Shown here: positions 57,138 to 64,000 of the stretch, one piece after another
How the letters are laid out: the number at the start of each line of letters is the position of its first letter
How positions within the stretch are numbered: position 1 is the stretch's first letter
Assembly: GCF_900111805.1 (NCBI RefSeq)
Contig: NZ_FOJN01000006.1
Span: forward strand, 124,001 to 188,000
Direction: 5' to 3'
From: Rhodococcoides kroppenstedtii
Lineage (GTDB): Bacteria > Actinomycetota > Actinomycetes > Mycobacteriales > Mycobacteriaceae
DNA: 64,000 nt
Position numbers and translations under genes: made by a program
Notes under the pieces: model-generated
The model's input: the letters and a program-made list of their open reading frames with translations, nothing else
Told to the model about the DNA's origin: nothing
The model's database searches: none

Positions 57138-59210
57138 ATGCGCTATCGACTCGGCGTCGACGTCGGCGGCACCTTCACCGACGTGCTCCTGCTCGAAGAA
57201 TCCACCGGTACCACCTACCGTGCCAAGACGGCGTCGACGCCGTCGGACCAGTCCGTCGGGGTGCTCAACGGCATCGCGAAGGTCTGCGACGAGGCGGGCA
57301 TCGACCCGTCCGACGTCGGCCAGGTCCTGCACGGCACCACCGTCGCCACCAACGCGATCCTCGAAGGACGCGGCGCGCGGGTGGGGCTCGTCACCACCGA
57401 CGGCTTCGGTCAGGTCCTGCAGATCGCGCGGTCGTTCGTCCCGGGCGGGCTGGCCGGGTGGATCATCTGGCCCAAGCCGGAACCCCTGGCGGCCCTGGAG
57501 AACACGGTCGAGGTGGTCGGCCGCATCGCCGCGGACGGCAGCGAGGTGACCGCCCTCGACGAACAGCAGGCGCGGGCGCAGCTGCGCACCCTCGCGGGCG
57601 CCGGCATCGAGGCCCTGACCGTCTCGCTCATCAACGCCTACGCCAACGACACGCACGAGAAGCAGGTCGCGGCGTGGGCGGCGGAGGAGCTGCCGGGCAT
57701 TCCGGTCTCGCTGTCCAGCCACGTCCTGCCCGAGATGCGGGAGTACGAGCGCACGCTCACCACCGTCGCCAACAGCTACGTCCAGCCCGAGGTCTCGCGC
57801 TACGTTCGCAACCTGGACACCTCGCTGCAGGACCGCGGCATCACCGCTCCCCTGTCGATCCTGCGGAGCGACGGCGGCCTCGTGCAGTCCGCGAAGGCGG
57901 CGGAAGATCCGGTCTCCCTGCTGCTCTCGGGTCCGGCGGGTGGCGTGACGGGCGTCGTGTGGTTCGCCGAGCAGGCCGGCTACACCGACTTCCTCACGTT
58001 CGACATGGGCGGGACGTCGACGGACGTCGCGCTGGTGCTCGGTGGCGAACCCCGGATCGGGCGGGAAACCAAGGTCGGTGATCTCGCGGTCCGCGCGACC
58101 AGCGTCGACGTGCGGACCGTCGGTGCGGGCGGCGGATCCATCGCCCACGTCCCGGAGCTGACGAAGGCCCTGCGCGTGGGACCGCAGTCGGCCGGTGCCG
58201 ATCCCGGCCCCGCCGCGTACGGGAACGGCGGTACCGCGCCCACGGTGACCGACGCCAACGTCGTGCTGGGGTACCTGCCCGGCGCGCTCGCGGGCGGCGA
58301 GGTCGCGCTCGACGTCGAGGCCAGCCGCCGCGCCGTCGCCACCATCGCCGATGCGATGGGACTGGAGAGCCCCGAGGCGGCTGCATCGGGCATCGTCGAC
58401 ATCGTCAACGAGAACATGTTCGGCGCCCTGCGCCTGGTGAGCGTGCAGCAGGGCTACGACCCCCGCGACTTCGCGTTGGTGTCCTTCGGCGGGGCCGGTC
58501 CGTTGCACGCCAACGCCCTCGGCCGCCTCACCGGCTCGTGGCCGGTGATCGTGCCGCCGTCGCCGGGCGTGCTCTGCGCCTACGGCGACGCGACGACGTG
58601 TGTGCGAGACGAGAGCGCGCGCACCATGATCCGGGCGTTCGCCGACCTGAGCGACGACGACCTGTCGTCCGCCCTGCGTGACCTCGCGCGAACGGCGTCG
58701 GATCGACTCTCGGCGGACGGCGTGCCGACGGATCAGCAGACGGCGAAGTATCAGGTCGACTTGCGGTATCAAGGGCAGGGTTTCGAGATCCCCGTCGATC
58801 TGGACGCCGACGCTCTCGACGGTCCGGGGTTGCTGACGACCCTCGGCGAGGCCTTCGACGCCGAACACCAGCGACTCTTCTCCTTCCTGCTGAAGAACGA
58901 GCGCGAGGTGATCAACCTCCGCGTCACGGTCAGCGGGCCGCGCCCGGACGTGACGGTGGCGCCGCTCGCGGAGGCCACCGGTGACCCGGAACCGGTGTCC
59001 ACCAGCGAGGTCTGGATGGACGGCGCCGTCGTCACCGCTCCGGTGTACGACCGCGGCGACCTGCTCGCCGGTCACGTCGTCACGGGTCCCGCCGTGATCA
59101 CCGAGATGGACTCGACCACCTTGGTGCTGTCCGGACACGCCGCCACCGTGCACGCCAGCGGCAGCCTTCTCCTCGCCCCGGTGGACCACGCCGGACCCGA
59201 ATCGCGCTGA
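57138..59210 (+). CDS. Hydantoinase/oxoprolinase family protein, HyuA-type subunit
   Basis: 690 residues of the ATP-dependent N-methylhydantoinase A / 5-oxoprolinase A family. The actin-like ATP site is YRLGVDVGGTFTDVLLLE at residues 3-20. GTTVATNAILEGRGARVGLVTTDGF, LSGPAGGVTGVVWFAEQAGYTDFLTFDMGGTSTDVAL, RTVGAGGGSIAHV and SFGGAGPLHANALG are the conserved blocks. It phosphorylates the ring carbonyl so that the ring can be opened with the HyuB subunit. Substrates in the family are hydantoins, N-methylhydantoin, 5-oxoproline and acetophenone-like carbonyls (as in acetone/acetophenone carboxylases). It lies 27 bp before hyuB. Confidence 0.9.
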   Translation: MRYRLGVDVGGTFTDVLLLEESTGTTYRAKTASTPSDQSVGVLNGIAKVCDEAGIDPSDVGQVLHGTTVATNAILEGRGARVGLVTTDGFGQVLQIARSFVPGGLAGWIIWPKPEPLAALENTVEVVGRIAADGSEVTALDEQQARAQLRTLAGAGIEALTVSLINAYANDTHEKQVAAWAAEELPGIPVSLSSHVLPEMREYERTLTTVANSYVQPEVSRYVRNLDTSLQDRGITAPLSILRSDGGLVQSAKAAEDPVSLLLSGPAGGVTGVVWFAEQAGYTDFLTFDMGGTSTDVALVLGGEPRIGRETKVGDLAVRATSVDVRTVGAGGGSIAHVPELTKALRVGPQSAGADPGPAAYGNGGTAPTVTDANVVLGYLPGALAGGEVALDVEASRRAVATIADAMGLESPEAAASGIVDIVNENMFGALRLVSVQQGYDPRDFALVSFGGAGPLHANALGRLTGSWPVIVPPSPGVLCAYGDATTCVRDESARTMIRAFADLSDDDLSSALRDLARTASDRLSADGVPTDQQTAKYQVDLRYQGQGFEIPVDLDADALDGPGLLTTLGEAFDAEHQRLFSFLLKNEREVINLRVTVSGPRPDVTVAPLAEATGDPEPVSTSEVWMDGAVVTAPVYDRGDLLAGHVVTGPAVITEMDSTTLVLSGHAATVHASGSLLLAPVDHAGPESR

Positions 59211-59237
59211 GTCGCAACCCGATCAGGAGCATCCACC

Positions 59238-61127
59238 ATGGCCACCATCGTCGAGACCTCGCAGACACCGTTCACCACCGTTCCCGTCGATCCCATCACC
59301 CTCGACATCATCGAGAACGCCCTCCGCAACGCCCGGGCGGAGATGGACGAGGTGCTCTTCCGCACCGCGCTCTCCCCCGGCATCCGTGAGCAGCACGACG
59401 AGTTCCCGCTCATCGCCGACCCCAGCGGCAAGATGGTCGTCGGTCAGTTCGGATTGTCCGTCCCGGACTTCCTGGACAACTTCGACGGCACCGTCGGCGA
59501 GGGTGACATCCTCCTCACCTCGGACCCGTACGCGTGCGGCGCAGCCATCAGTCACGCCAACGACTGGCTGATCGTCATGCCGATCTTCCACAGCGGCCGG
59601 GTGGTCGGCTGGTCCTCGATGTTCGGGCACATGTCCGACGTGGGCGGCAAGACGCCGTCGTCCATGCCGACCGACGCGCACACCATCTACGAAGAGGGCG
59701 TGATCATTCCGCCGTTCAAGCTCTACAGCGGCGGCGAGATGAACGACACCGCGCTCGACATCATCCTCAACCAGGTGCGCAAGCCCGACTGGAACCGGGC
59801 GGACCTCAACGGGCTCGTGGCGGCGTGCAGCACGGCCGCCCGGCGCATCGTCGAGCTGTGCGATCGTTTCGGCGTCGACGTCTACCTCTCCGCCCTCGAC
59901 GCGCTGCTCGAGCGGAACTACCAGGCGATGAAGGTGCTGCTGGCCACGCTGTTCGTCGACGGCGAGACCATCGAGTTCTCCGACTTCATCTGCGACGACG
60001 GATGTGGATACGGGCCCTACGAACTCACCATCGAGCTGACCCGGCACGGCGAGAAGATCCACCTCGACTTCTCCAAGAACGCACCGCAGGCCGTCGGGCC
60101 GATCAACTACTTCATCAACGAGAACCTCGTGCGGATGTTCTTCGGCATCTACGTGATCACCGTGGCCGATCCGCAGATTCTGTGGAACGACGGCTTCTAC
60201 CCGTTGATCGACGTCACCATTCCGGAGGACTCGTTCTGGAAACCCCGGTATCCGGCGGCGCTCAACGGCCGCAACCACGGCATCGGACGCGTCTTCGACC
60301 TCTTCGGCGGGCTGCTGGGCAAGAACAATCCCAGCATCCTCAACGCGGCCGGCTTCTCGTCGTCCCCGCACTTCATGTACTCGGGTCACTACGACGGCGG
60401 TCCGCGCGACGGGGAGTGGTTCCAGCTGTACTCCATCGGATTCGGCGGCATCCCGGGCCGGCCGATGGGCGACGGTCCGGACGGGCATTCGCTGTGGCCG
60501 TCGTTCGTCAACATTCCGTGCGAGTATCTGGAGTCGTACTACCCCTTGCGGATCGAGCGGTGGGAGACCATCGCCGACACCGGCGGCGCGGGCCTGCACC
60601 GCGGCGGCAACGGTGTCGACGTCGCCTACCGCTTCGACGAACCGGGCACCATCGCCATCCACGACGACCGTTGGCTCACCTATCCGTGGGGCGTCAACGG
60701 TGGCAAACCCGGTGCGCGCGGGCGCAAGTGGATCGAACGGGCCGACGGCACCACCGAGATCCTCGCCAGCAAGGTGCACGACGTCCCGGTGGCGCGTGGC
60801 GACGTCCTGCACTTCGTGACGTGGGGCGGCGGCGGGTGGGGCGACCCCACCGAACGGGATCCGGAGCTCGTCGCCCTCGAGGTCCGTCGTGGCCTGATCA
60901 CCCCGGACGGTGCGGCGTCGGGTTACGGCGTCGTGTGCGACGCGGCCGGCACCGTCGACGTCGAGGCGACCACGACGCGTCGTGCCGAGCTGGTCGAGGC
61001 GCGCGGTGAGACCACGGTGTTCGACAAGGGCCCCGACATCGCCGACATCCTCGCGCGCTGCGAGGAGGAAACGGGCCTGCCCGCCCCGCGCCCGCCGGTG
61101 AACGTGCGGAAAGCGCTGCGCGCGTGA
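59238..61127 (+). CDS. Hydantoinase B/oxoprolinase family protein, HyuB-type subunit
   Basis: 629 residues. DPITLDIIENALRNARAEMDEVLFRTALSPGIREQHDEFPLI is the hydantoinase_B start. DILLTSDPYACGAAISHANDWLIVMPIFH, GGAGLHRGGNGVDVAYRF and a C-terminal GGGGWGDPTERDPELVALEVRRGLITPDGA are the family markers. It forms the second half of the heteromeric ATP-dependent amidohydrolase or carboxylase. Ends in a GTGA overlap with the next gene. The length and order A-B match hydantoin-type enzymes; no carboxylase gamma subunit (AcxC) is present, which speaks against acetone carboxylase. Confidence 0.9.
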   Translation: MATIVETSQTPFTTVPVDPITLDIIENALRNARAEMDEVLFRTALSPGIREQHDEFPLIADPSGKMVVGQFGLSVPDFLDNFDGTVGEGDILLTSDPYACGAAISHANDWLIVMPIFHSGRVVGWSSMFGHMSDVGGKTPSSMPTDAHTIYEEGVIIPPFKLYSGGEMNDTALDIILNQVRKPDWNRADLNGLVAACSTAARRIVELCDRFGVDVYLSALDALLERNYQAMKVLLATLFVDGETIEFSDFICDDGCGYGPYELTIELTRHGEKIHLDFSKNAPQAVGPINYFINENLVRMFFGIYVITVADPQILWNDGFYPLIDVTIPEDSFWKPRYPAALNGRNHGIGRVFDLFGGLLGKNNPSILNAAGFSSSPHFMYSGHYDGGPRDGEWFQLYSIGFGGIPGRPMGDGPDGHSLWPSFVNIPCEYLESYYPLRIERWETIADTGGAGLHRGGNGVDVAYRFDEPGTIAIHDDRWLTYPWGVNGGKPGARGRKWIERADGTTEILASKVHDVPVARGDVLHFVTWGGGGWGDPTERDPELVALEVRRGLITPDGAASGYGVVCDAAGTVDVEATTTRRAELVEARGETTVFDKGPDIADILARCEEETGLPAPRPPVNVRKALRA

Positions 61128-61744
61128 GCGAACCGATGGAGTCCTACCGCGCGTCGGGCTTCGGTGGTGAGCTCGGCCCGGGTCGACGCGCCGCAGTGCT
61201 GGTGATCGACGTCGTCCAGGCCTACCTGGTGGACTCGTCGCCGCTGCGAGCGCCGGTGGACGACGCGGTGGCCGCGGCGGCCCGCCTGGTGGAGGCGGCC
61301 CGGGCGCACGACGTGCCCGTCGTCTTCACGCGGGTGAGCTACGGCAAGGGCGGGGTCGACGGGGGTCTGTTCACTCGGAAGATCCCGTCGCTCAGCGTCT
61401 TCGAGGACGGCTCGGCGCTCGCGGACTTCCCGGCGGAACCCGCCCCGCTCCCCGGCGAGGTGGTGGTGACCAAGCAGTACGCCAGCGCCTTCTTCGGTAC
61501 GTCGCTGGCCGCCACGCTGACCGCGGACGGCATCGACACGCTCTACCTCTGCGGGCTGACCACCAGCGGCTGCGTGCGGGCGAGTGCGACCGACGCGCTG
61601 CAACACGGCTTTCGCCCGCGGGTCGTGGCCGACGCGTGCGGTGACCGGGCGGGCGGCATGCACGAGGCGAACCTGCTCGACCTCCGCGCCAAGTACGCCG
61701 ACGTGATCGGTCTGGAGGAGGCACTCGCGGCTCTGGCCGGGTAG
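61124..61744 (+). CDS. Isochorismatase-like cysteine hydrolase (N-carbamoylsarcosine amidase-like)
   Basis: 206 residues with the Asp-Lys-Cys triad Asp29 (AAVLVIDVVQAY), Lys117 (VVVTKQYASAFFGTSL) and Cys150 (CGLTTSGCVRASATDAL). The SAFFGT and TTSGCVRA forms match N-carbamoylsarcosine amidase/nicotinamidase-type members. Start GTG overlapping the hyuB stop (GTGA), so it is coupled. In the creatinine deaminase route N-methylhydantoin is opened by HyuA/B and the carbamoyl acid is then hydrolysed by such an enzyme. That makes this the likely second step here (inference). Confidence 0.87.
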   Translation: MSEPMESYRASGFGGELGPGRRAAVLVIDVVQAYLVDSSPLRAPVDDAVAAAARLVEAARAHDVPVVFTRVSYGKGGVDGGLFTRKIPSLSVFEDGSALADFPAEPAPLPGEVVVTKQYASAFFGTSLAATLTADGIDTLYLCGLTTSGCVRASATDALQHGFRPRVVADACGDRAGGMHEANLLDLRAKYADVIGLEEALAALAG

Positions 61745-61750
61745 CGGACG

Positions 61751-63157
61751 TCAGGCCAGGGTCACCGCGACGACAGTGTTGCGGCCGCCGCGCTTGGCCT
61801 CGTAGAGCGCGCGGTCGGCGGTGTCGAGCAGCGGTGACACCGACGCCGGCGCCGCGGGCGCCCAGGCGAGACCGATGCTCACCGTGGCGGTGCGGGTGCT
61901 GAGCAGGTGAAGGCGTTCGTGGTCGCGGCGAATCGTGTCGGCGACGGCGGTGGCGTCCTCGTGGTCGGCCATCGGGAGCAGAACCGCGAACTCCTCGCCG
62001 CCGATGCGTCCGGCGACGGCGCCGTGGGGCAGGGCGGAGAGAATGCAGCCGGCCGAGCGGACCAGGGCGACGTCGCCCGCCGCGTGTCCCATGGTGTCGT
62101 TGATCGTCTTGAAGTCGTCGAGATCGAGCATGAGCAACGCCACCGGCTGCGAGGCGTCGACGAGGGTGTTCAGGCGACGCTGGCTGCGTCGGAGGAAGGC
62201 GGCACGCGACAGGGTGCCGGTGAGGCTGTCGTACTCGAGGGCCTGGTGCAGCTTGTTCTGCACCGCCATCCGGTCGAACGTCACCGCCGCGACGAGCAGG
62301 GGGCCGAGCGCGACCAAGGCGACGGAGAGGGTGGCGACGGGACTCTGCGTGGCCTCCCCGGCGCCGAGCACACCGACCCGTCCCGCGATCAACAGGTTCC
62401 ATCCGGCCCAGCACGCGGTGAGGAGGGCCGTCCCGGAAAACGGAATTCTGGTGGCGCACCACAGCAGCGCCGGCAGGGGGAGGGCGACCAGCAGCGGCCC
62501 GTCGGCGACCATCCCGGCGATCATCAGCGTGACGGCGACCAGGACGGGAACGGTCACGGTCCACCGGACCGAGTCGAAGTATCGCGGGGTGGGCGGGCGC
62601 CACGGACCGCCCGCCCGGATGGACAGCAGGATCGTCGTCAGAAGGAGATAGCTGACGAACTCCGACGAGAACCACGCCGTGGGAGACACGGCGGGCGTCA
62701 CGTCGACCAGCAGTCCCGACAGGCAGGTCGCGACGGTGGCCGACACGACCGAGGCCACGACGATCCCGACCGAGAGGCGGGCGAACGCGGGAGAACCGGT
62801 CAGCAGGAGCGGCTCGGGGCGGCGCCAGCGAATGGTCAGCGCTCCCGCGACGACGCCGACGGCGTTGGCGGTGTTGAGCACGGCGGCCGCGTAGGGCTCG
62901 GTCCCGCTCACCAGATCCGCGGCCACGCACCCGACGAAAAGAGCGAACACCGACGACGCCCGGAGGTGGCGCGGCCAGCGGACGACGAGGGCGAGCGCGA
63001 CGGCGTTGGCGAACCAGATCGACGCCAGGAGTCCGGGAGGGCGGGTATGGATCCCGAGGAGGGCGACCAGGAAGACGACGACCGCCACCGACGCCGGATC
63101 GAGAATCGATCGCGGTAGGGGTGGTCGCGGCACCTTCGGCACCTCCGGCGCAGACAT
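61751..63157 (-). CDS. Membrane-bound diguanylate cyclase (MASE1-like sensor + GGDEF)
   Basis: 468 residues. Eight or so membrane helices (about 20-300) form a MASE1-like sensory module. Then the GGDEF domain (about 312-468) has EYDSLTGTLSRAAFL, LLMLDLDDFKTINDTMGHAAGD, AGRIGGEEFAVLLPM (intact GGEEF active site) and ALYEAKRGGRNTV. It should make c-di-GMP from GTP. No EAL domain, and no I-site RxxD in the usual place. The ATG at 63157 precedes a proline-rich N-tail. Convergent with the hydrolase operon; ligand unknown. Confidence 0.87.
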   Translation of the reverse strand: MSAPEVPKVPRPPLPRSILDPASVAVVVFLVALLGIHTRPPGLLASIWFANAVALALVVRWPRHLRASSVFALFVGCVAADLVSGTEPYAAAVLNTANAVGVVAGALTIRWRRPEPLLLTGSPAFARLSVGIVVASVVSATVATCLSGLLVDVTPAVSPTAWFSSEFVSYLLLTTILLSIRAGGPWRPPTPRYFDSVRWTVTVPVLVAVTLMIAGMVADGPLLVALPLPALLWCATRIPFSGTALLTACWAGWNLLIAGRVGVLGAGEATQSPVATLSVALVALGPLLVAAVTFDRMAVQNKLHQALEYDSLTGTLSRAAFLRRSQRRLNTLVDASQPVALLMLDLDDFKTINDTMGHAAGDVALVRSAGCILSALPHGAVAGRIGGEEFAVLLPMADHEDATAVADTIRRDHERLHLLSTRTATVSIGLAWAPAAPASVSPLLDTADRALYEAKRGGRNTVVAVTLA

Positions 63158-63332
63158 CGGGAGTCCTTCGATCGAGAAGGAACCCCCGGTACCCGCCCGT
63201 CACTGGTGACGGGTGAATTGTTCCCAGCTCAGCCGTTGTGGTCCCGCACAGTATTCACGACTGCGCAGCACCGGTCCACTCTCGCCGGGTGGCCTGCACA
63301 CGGGACCGTCGAGGACGCTGACACTGAGCGGT

Positions 63333-63989
63333 ATGCACATCTCGACGGGGTCGTTGCCGACTCGCCTGACATTGCTGATCGTCGGTCTGTTCCTGTACGG
63401 ATTCTCGATGGCGATGATGATCGCCGGCGGGCTCGGGCTGAACCCGTGGGACGTCCTGCACCAGGGTCTCGCACACCGGACCGGCGCGAGCTTCGGGACG
63501 ATCACCGCCTGCGTGGGGGCCGTCGTTCTTCTGCTCTGGATCCCGCTGCGGCAGCGGCCCGGCGTCGGCACCGTCGCGAACATCCTGGTCATCGCCGTGT
63601 CCGTCGACCTGGCGTCCGCCTGGCTGCCCGACGACGCCTCGCTCCCGGTCCGCTCGGCTCTCCTCATCGGCGGTGTGGTGATCAACGCCGCCGCCACCGC
63701 GATGTACATCTCGGCGGGCATGGGCCCCGGGCCGCGCGACGGTCTCATGACGGGCATCGTCGGGCGCACCGGGTGGTCCGTGCGAGTCATCCGCACCGGC
63801 ATCGAGGTGTCGGTGCTCGCGGTGGGGTGGCTCCTGGGCGGCACCGTCGGCGTGGGCACGGTGCTCTACGCGCTCGCGATCGGCCCCCTGGTGCAGCTCT
63901 CGGTGTGGCTGATGGGCCGACCGGCGCGGTCGATTCAGTCCGAGGTCGGCTCGATCCCCGCCGCGAGCACGCCCACCGACACACCGTAG
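63333..63989 (+). CDS. YczE/YitT-like integral membrane protein
   Basis: A 218-residue protein with about six helices: LTLLIVGLFLYGFSMAMMIAGGLGLNPWDVLHQGLA at the start, ANILVIAVSVDLASAWL, LLIGGVVINAAATAMYISAGMGPGPRDGLMTGI and VGTVLYALAIGPLVQLSVWLM. The GLGLNPWDVLHQG and GPGPRDGLM repeats are the YczE family marks. The ATG at 63333 precedes the first helix; ribosome site weak. A short Ser/Thr-rich tail ends it. Molecular function unknown. Confidence 0.8.
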   Translation: MHISTGSLPTRLTLLIVGLFLYGFSMAMMIAGGLGLNPWDVLHQGLAHRTGASFGTITACVGAVVLLLWIPLRQRPGVGTVANILVIAVSVDLASAWLPDDASLPVRSALLIGGVVINAAATAMYISAGMGPGPRDGLMTGIVGRTGWSVRVIRTGIEVSVLAVGWLLGGTVGVGTVLYALAIGPLVQLSVWLMGRPARSIQSEVGSIPAASTPTDTP

Positions 63990-64000
63990 GGAAGGAAGCG

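Noticed and set aside
55901-61744. Acetone or acetophenone carboxylase operon
   Set aside because: HyuA/B-like subunits occur there too, but the small gamma subunit is missing and a carbamoyl-amidase-like gene follows instead.

Overview
The window comes from a high-GC actinobacterial chromosome, almost certainly Mycobacteriales (old Corynebacteriales) and most likely Rhodococcus or a close relative. The main evidence is gene order. From about 21.6 to 52.1 kb it carries ino1, a PadR regulator, a DUF1707-type membrane protein, DUF5318, a class A penicillin-binding protein, a GT87/DUF2029 mannosyltransferase-like protein, rpsF, ssb, rpsR, rplI and dnaB. That is the order of the Mycobacterium tuberculosis Rv0046c-Rv0058 block, but here it is interrupted by accessory genes. 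GTG starts, ATGA/GTGA stop-start overlaps, an F420-dependent enzyme and rare TTA/ATA codons fit the same group. I see no tRNA, rRNA, CRISPR array or insertion sequence.

Layout. 0-5 kb: the end of a tripartite tricarboxylate transporter operon (TctB, TctC), a universal stress protein, an SDR, and a MarR regulator divergent from a VOC-WrbA-pirin operon with two operator-like repeats between them. 5-21.5 kb: ordinary metabolic and stress genes. These are an APC permease with a tandem universal stress protein, a PhoX-type phosphatase with a PHO-box-like repeat, an alpha/beta hydrolase, a formaldehyde dehydrogenase flanked by two copies of an 84-bp terminator repeat, an amino-acid ABC transporter with fused binding protein and permease, Amt, a molybdopterin oxidoreductase, an SDR and a DUF2786/metallohydrolase pair. 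21.5-31.7 kb: the first half of the conserved mycobacterial-type block. The ino1-padR pair has a perfect 25-bp palindrome in front of it.

31.7-47.1 kb is an accessory insertion in that block. It holds a Ter-type stress and biosynthesis locus: a TerD-TerD fusion, a HAD phosphatase, a StiP/PRTase-like protein, a second phosphoribosyltransferase, a CitE-like aldolase, a helical protein, TerD and a TerC/DUF475 membrane protein. Next come a small LuxR regulator, a 1252-residue HTH-nSTAND-TM-WD40 protein, a GNAT acetyltransferase and a second GT87 protein. 47.2-52.1 kb resumes the conserved block with rpsF-ssb-rpsR-rplI and dnaB. The dnaB P-loop is split by a 417-residue intein with the Trp-Cys-Thr features of class 3 inteins, a LAGLIDADG endonuclease and an unusual cysteine-rich insertion. 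52.1-53.6 kb is a visibly AT-richer patch with one DUF3644/HEPN-like gene.

53.6-64 kb: a YceI protein, then a catabolic locus with an HMG-CoA-lyase-family enzyme divergent from a GntR-CoA transferase-HyuA-HyuB-cysteine hydrolase operon. It probably opens a cyclic ureide or imide and converts the product. A GGDEF membrane protein and a YczE-like membrane protein end the window.

All family assignments are from reading motifs by eye; no database search was run.
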